NCBI GenBank assembly: GCA_902523895.1 | Contig: CABZAZ010000005.1 | Span: 1 to 64,000 of the forward strand | DNA from: an uncultured Pelagibacteraceae bacterium | GTDB taxonomy: Bacteria; Pseudomonadota; Alphaproteobacteria; Pelagibacterales; Pelagibacteraceae | Length of the DNA stretch: 64,000 nucleotides | Direction: 5' to 3' | In this document: positions 59,872-64,000 of the stretch, in pieces | Layout: each line of letters opens with the position of its first letter | Numbering within the stretch: position 1 is the stretch's first letter | Position numbers and translations under genes: made by a program | Notes under the pieces: generated by a model | Told to the model about the DNA's origin: nothing | The model's input: the letters and a program-made list of their open reading frames with translations, nothing else | The model's database searches: none

Positions 59872-61936
59872 TATGAGCTTTTAAAAATCGAAAATTTATA
59901 TAATTTTGAAACGTTTTACATAACATATTAATAAGTTCCAAACGATTTTTTCTTAAAGTTTCATTATCTTCATTAACTTTTACATTATCAAAAAATTCAA
60001 AAATTTCTTTTTTAGTTTCAGCTAAAATTGATAATGATTTTTCACAATTTTCATCACTGTTTATGGTAGAATAATATTTTTTAATATCATTAATTTTTTT
60101 ATATAAGTTTTTTTCAAAGTCACTTTTAAAAATACCAGGATCAGTTGTATCATTTATTTCAATCTCGTTATTTTTCATCTCATGATCTAAAATGTTTGAT
60201 GCTCTTTTATAACTTGAATTGATGTCTATACCAATTTGGGTGTTAATTACCTTATTAAGACATTTTGCTTTTTCAAAAGACGAAAATAAATTATTTAATG
60301 AAAATGATGATAGAGTGGCCTCAATTATATCGTAACGTATTTCTTTTTCTTTAAGATAGTATCTAAACCTATCTTTTAAAAAATCTTGTAATTCTTTTTG
60401 TAAATCTTTGTTTTCAAGATTGTATCCCTGGTCATCGTAAAGGCGTGAGGAATAATTCAAAAGATCATTTATTTTCAAATTCTTTCTATTTTCTATTATG
60501 GTTCTTATTATACCTAGAGCAACTCTCCTCAATGCTAATGGATCCTTTGAACTTGTAGGTATCTCATTAATACCAAAAAAACCCACTAAGGTATCAATCT
60601 TATCTGTAATTGATAACGTGACACTGAATGGTTTTTTTGGAACTATTGAATTGAGTCCAATCGGTAAATATTGCTCAGAAATAGCTAAAGATATATCTTT
60701 ATCAAATCCTTGATATTCAGAAAAATACCCTCCCATAAGTCCCTGAAGTTCAGGAAATTCACCAACAAGATCAGAAGTAAGATCAGTCTTACAAATTGAT
60801 GCTAACAATTCTACTTTCTCTTTACTAATTAACAATTCATCTGAAATCATTCCACCAATCTTTCTCATTCGTTGAACTTTGTCAAAATATGATCCAAGCC
60901 CTTTAAAAAAATTCATTGATTTTAATTCTGACACTTTTTTTACTAAATTTTGAGTTTTATCTTTATTCCAAAAAAATTCTGCATCACTTAATCTTGCATC
61001 AACTACTCTTTCATTACCTATTTTAATGAGACCTTTTTTATCTTTTTTATTTGTTACAATTAAAAATTCATTAGTAATTTCATTTTTGTCATTAAATGTT
61101 GGAAAATATTTCTGGTGAGACTCCATTGTTAGGGTCAAAATCTCTTTAGGAACCGATAAAAATTTTTTATCAAATTTGCACAATAAAACATTTGGGCTAT
61201 CTACTAAATTTACAACCTCATCCATCAATTTAGGATTTTCATTAATTTTTAACCCTTTTTTTCCTAATATCTTTAAAAAAGATTTATTAATTATTTTTAA
61301 TCTTTTATTTTGATTAACGATCACTCCATTATATTCAAAAAATTTTTCATATTTCTTAAAATTTTCAAAAGATCTTTTTTTTTCTTCAAAATCTTTATCT
61401 ACAAAAGTCAAATTAGAGGAAGTTAAATGATGAAATTTAAAACTTACAATTTTTTTATCAAATATTGATAAAATCGATTTTAATGGTCTTCCCCAATTTA
61501 AATCAAATTCACCCCATTTCATTGATTTTTTCCATTGATAGTTACTCAAAATTTTTGGAATGAATTCAGTGAGTAAATCATGTGTTTTTAATGAGGTTGC
61601 TACAGTTTTGTAAAAATAAAATTCTTCCTTTTCGGTTTTTTTTTTAAATAAATCCTTTTTGTTAATTTTGTTTGATCTCAAAAAACCCTCCAACGCTTGT
61701 TCAGGAGCGCTGGTTTTAGGGCCTCTAATCTCTTTAGATTTAATCTTAATTTGTTTATCTAGGCCTTCAAAAACTAGAACTAATCTATTTGGAGTTGAAA
61801 AAGAAAAATTTTTTTTTGATCTAATTGATTTTTTCTCAAATAAATTTTTAAAATCTTCAAAAATTTTTTCTCTTAAATTTTTTTGAAGCCCAGCAGGAAT
61901 TTCTTCACTAAATAGCTCTAAAAAAAATTCTGACAT
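59864..61936 (-). CDS. glyS: Glycyl-tRNA synthetase beta subunit
   Basis: EFFLELFSEEIPAGLQ; MKWGEFDLNWGRPLKSIL; GISLIPKK-equivalent FFGINEIPTSSKDPLALRRVALGIIR. Confidence 0.95.
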   Translation of the reverse strand: MSEFFLELFSEEIPAGLQKNLREKIFEDFKNLFEKKSIRSKKNFSFSTPNRLVLVFEGLDKQIKIKSKEIRGPKTSAPEQALEGFLRSNKINKKDLFKKKTEKEEFYFYKTVATSLKTHDLLTEFIPKILSNYQWKKSMKWGEFDLNWGRPLKSILSIFDKKIVSFKFHHLTSSNLTFVDKDFEEKKRSFENFKKYEKFFEYNGVIVNQNKRLKIINKSFLKILGKKGLKINENPKLMDEVVNLVDSPNVLLCKFDKKFLSVPKEILTLTMESHQKYFPTFNDKNEITNEFLIVTNKKDKKGLIKIGNERVVDARLSDAEFFWNKDKTQNLVKKVSELKSMNFFKGLGSYFDKVQRMRKIGGMISDELLISKEKVELLASICKTDLTSDLVGEFPELQGLMGGYFSEYQGFDKDISLAISEQYLPIGLNSIVPKKPFSVTLSITDKIDTLVGFFGINEIPTSSKDPLALRRVALGIIRTIIENRKNLKINDLLNYSSRLYDDQGYNLENKDLQKELQDFLKDRFRYYLKEKEIRYDIIEATLSSFSLNNLFSSFEKAKCLNKVINTQIGIDINSSYKRASNILDHEMKNNEIEINDTTDPGIFKSDFEKNLYKKINDIKKYYSTINSDENCEKSLSILAETKKEIFEFFDNVKVNEDNETLRKNRLELINMLCKTFQNYINFRFLKAHNE

Positions 61937-61937
61937 T

Positions 61938-62819
61938 CTATGTTTGCGACTGTACCCAAATTGTAGCAGCTTGTTTTGTAATTTCTCTTATTCGACCAAT
62001 ATATTCTGCTCTTTGCGCAACACTAATTGCTCCGCGAGCATCTAATACGTTAAATATATGACTTGCTTTCAAGCATTGATCGTATGCAGGTAAAGATATA
62101 TTTTTTTCAACTAATGATTTTGCTTCATTCTCATGCATATCAAATATTTTAAATAAGTTTTCTATATTAGCATGCTCAAAGTTATAAGCTGAAAATTCTT
62201 TTTCTGATTGATGAAAAACTTCTCTGTAATCAATACCTTCATCATTCCAAACTAAATCATAAACGTTTTTTTTCTGCTGGGTAAACATACAAATTCTTTC
62301 AAGACCGTAAGTTATCTCTACTGACACTGGTTTACATTCAAAACCTGCCATTTGTTGAAAATATGTAAATTGAGATATTTCCATGCCATCACACCAAACT
62401 TCCCATCCAAGACCTGCAGCACCTAGAGTTGGGCTTTCCCAATCATCTTCAACAAATCTAATATCGTGCTCTTTATGATTAATTCCTATTACCGACAAAC
62501 TATTTAAATAAAGTTTTTTAATATTAATTGGAGAGGGTTTTATTATAACTTGAAATTGATAATAATGCTGAAGTCTATTTGGATTATCTCCATATCTTCC
62601 ATCTGTAGGTCTTCGTGAGGGTTGAACGTACGCTGCTTTCCATGGATTAGGTCCAAGAGATCTTAGAGTAGTAGCTGGATGAAATGTTCCAGCTCCAACT
62701 TCCATATCATAAGGTTGTAAAATTACACATCCATTTTTACTCCAAAATTTTTGAAGATTTATAATTGTATCTTGGAAAGTTTGAAATTTTGGTTTTTTTT
62801 TAATTTTTTTAGAGGCCAT
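61938..62819 (-). CDS. glyQ: Glycyl-tRNA synthetase alpha subunit
   Basis: [78 protein letters not shown]. Confidence 0.99.
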   Translation of the reverse strand: MASKKIKKKPKFQTFQDTIINLQKFWSKNGCVILQPYDMEVGAGTFHPATTLRSLGPNPWKAAYVQPSRRPTDGRYGDNPNRLQHYYQFQVIIKPSPINIKKLYLNSLSVIGINHKEHDIRFVEDDWESPTLGAAGLGWEVWCDGMEISQFTYFQQMAGFECKPVSVEITYGLERICMFTQQKKNVYDLVWNDEGIDYREVFHQSEKEFSAYNFEHANIENLFKIFDMHENEAKSLVEKNISLPAYDQCLKASHIFNVLDARGAISVAQRAEYIGRIREITKQAATIWVQSQT

Positions 62820-63615
62820 ATTTTTGCCAAACTGATTTTTCCTCTAATATGTTTGCTAATTGATCGACATGATCATTTGAAGACGACAATTTTTTACTAA
62901 GCCAGCTTTTTGATTTTTCAAATTTTTTAATAACAACATCTTCTCCAAATTTTTCTCTTAATATCTGATTTGCATTTCCTATATCATCTATCAAACCAAG
63001 ATCTTTGGCTTTTCTACCTGACCAAAATTCACCTGAAAATAATTCTACTTCAGATTTTTTAAGTTTTGATGACCTGCTTTTTTCCACCACCTCGATGAAA
63101 TCTTTATGTAGATCTAATTGTATATTTTTTAATCTTTCGATGTCTTCCTTTTTTTCATCTAGAAATGGGTCTAATGTGCTTTTATTTTTCCCAGCAGTAT
63201 GCACTCTTCTCTCAACACCTATCTTTTTTATCAATTCTGTAAAACCAAAAGAAGAGTAGATTACTCCTATTGAGCCTATTATTGAACTTGAGTTCGCATA
63301 AATTTCATCTCCAGCACAAGCTATTAGATATCCGCCTGAAGCTGCTACATCTTCGGCAAAAACTATTACTTTTTTTTTATTTTTTTTTGCCTGTTGTCTA
63401 ATTAAGCTGTAAATTAAATGTGATTGAACAGGAGAACCTCCTGGAGAGTTTATTGTTATAGCAACACATGGTGCTTTTTTTAGAGAAAATGCTTTTGTAA
63501 TAATGTCTTCTTGGCCAGAAAAATCTATACCTTGTTTAAATTTCCCTACATTCCCAATAACTCCACTTAGCTTAATATGTGGAATAATTTTTTTTTTTTT
63601 AAAAAAAGAGAGCAT
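62809..63615 (-). CDS. S49 family serine peptidase (SppA/SohB-like)
   Basis: [59 protein letters not shown]. Confidence 0.92.
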   Translation of the reverse strand: MLSFFKKKKIIPHIKLSGVIGNVGKFKQGIDFSGQEDIITKAFSLKKAPCVAITINSPGGSPVQSHLIYSLIRQQAKKNKKKVIVFAEDVAASGGYLIACAGDEIYANSSSIIGSIGVIYSSFGFTELIKKIGVERRVHTAGKNKSTLDPFLDEKKEDIERLKNIQLDLHKDFIEVVEKSRSSKLKKSEVELFSGEFWSGRKAKDLGLIDDIGNANQILREKFGEDVVIKKFEKSKSWLSKKLSSSNDHVDQLANILEEKSVWQKYGL

Positions 63616-63728
63616 TTTTAATATTTATAGAATTTTTTTATGAATATAAAGACACCTTATAATTGAAGATTCAGGTGCGTCAATTGATAAGTATAAAAAG
63701 CAACCTATTATACTAATTTGCTCAATTA

Positions 63729-64000
63729 ATGGGAAGTGTCATACAATTAAAAAACAAAATTAATAATTCATATTTTCAACTAAAAAATTCAGTTGAAGAT
63801 AGATTGATGTTAGTTGAAGAAAAAATAAAGTCTAAATTAGAGAGCAAAGTAGACTTAGTTCAGAAAATGACAAACTATCACCTTGATACAGGTGGAAAGA
63901 GATTAAGAGCCTTACTAACTTTAGGTTCTGCAAAATTATGTGGATATGCAAAAGGAATAAGAGATATTAATTTGGCTGCTTGTGTAGAACTTATTCACTC
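63729..64000 (+). CDS. Polyprenyl diphosphate synthase (N-terminal part, truncated by window edge)
   Basis: MGSVIQLKNKINNSYFQLKNSVEDRLMLVEEKIKSK...MTNYHLDTGGKRLRALLTLGSAKLCGY...AACVELIH. Confidence 0.88.
   Translation, partial: MGSVIQLKNKINNSYFQLKNSVEDRLMLVEEKIKSKLESKVDLVQKMTNYHLDTGGKRLRALLTLGSAKLCGYAKGIRDINLAACVELIH

Noticed and set aside
63656-63763. Open frame LIIEDSGASIDKYKKQPIILICSINGKCHTIKKQN between the S49 peptidase and the polyprenyl synthase genes
   Set aside because: Looks protein-like but has no ATG/GTG/TTG start in frame and overlaps the polyprenyl synthase start; insufficient support.
1-64000. CRISPR arrays, insertion sequences, prophage or rRNA
   Set aside because: No regularly spaced repeats, transposase/integrase motifs, phage structural genes or rRNA sequence seen; short A/T homopolymers are explained by base composition.

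Overview
AT-rich, densely packed, almost entirely coding window. It looks like a streamlined SAR11/Pelagibacter-like alphaproteobacterial chromosome; this is inferred from composition, gene density, and the proteorhodopsin-ferredoxin-flavoprotein reductase order. Most of the window is housekeeping: acnA, icd, alaS, recA, guaA/guaB, panB, ppc, ppdK, glyQ/glyS, nadA/nadC, pssA/psd and one tRNA-Leu(GAG). Accessory content includes a spermidine/putrescine-type ABC transporter next to ectoine-hydrolase-like (doeA) and eutA-like genes, umuDC, a PL5 alginate-lyase-like protein, two membrane/sugar glycosyltransferases, and a blue-tuned proteorhodopsin. I found no CRISPR array, transposon, prophage or rRNA. 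The observations most worth following up are: (1) a GT[A/T]CAC[A/G]TTTTG[A/T]T[C/T] element upstream of both recA and umuDC, a possible minimal SOS operator; (2) two tiny, translationally coupled ORFs after dksA that are absent from the ORF track; (3) two adjacent inverted repeats in the proteorhodopsin leader; (4) an IMP dehydrogenase lacking its CBS module; (5) systematic 4-9 nt stop-codon overlaps at convergent gene ends; (6) a strong hairpin between potD and potB that abuts the potB start codon. I do not see decisive evidence for a wholly new multi-gene system.
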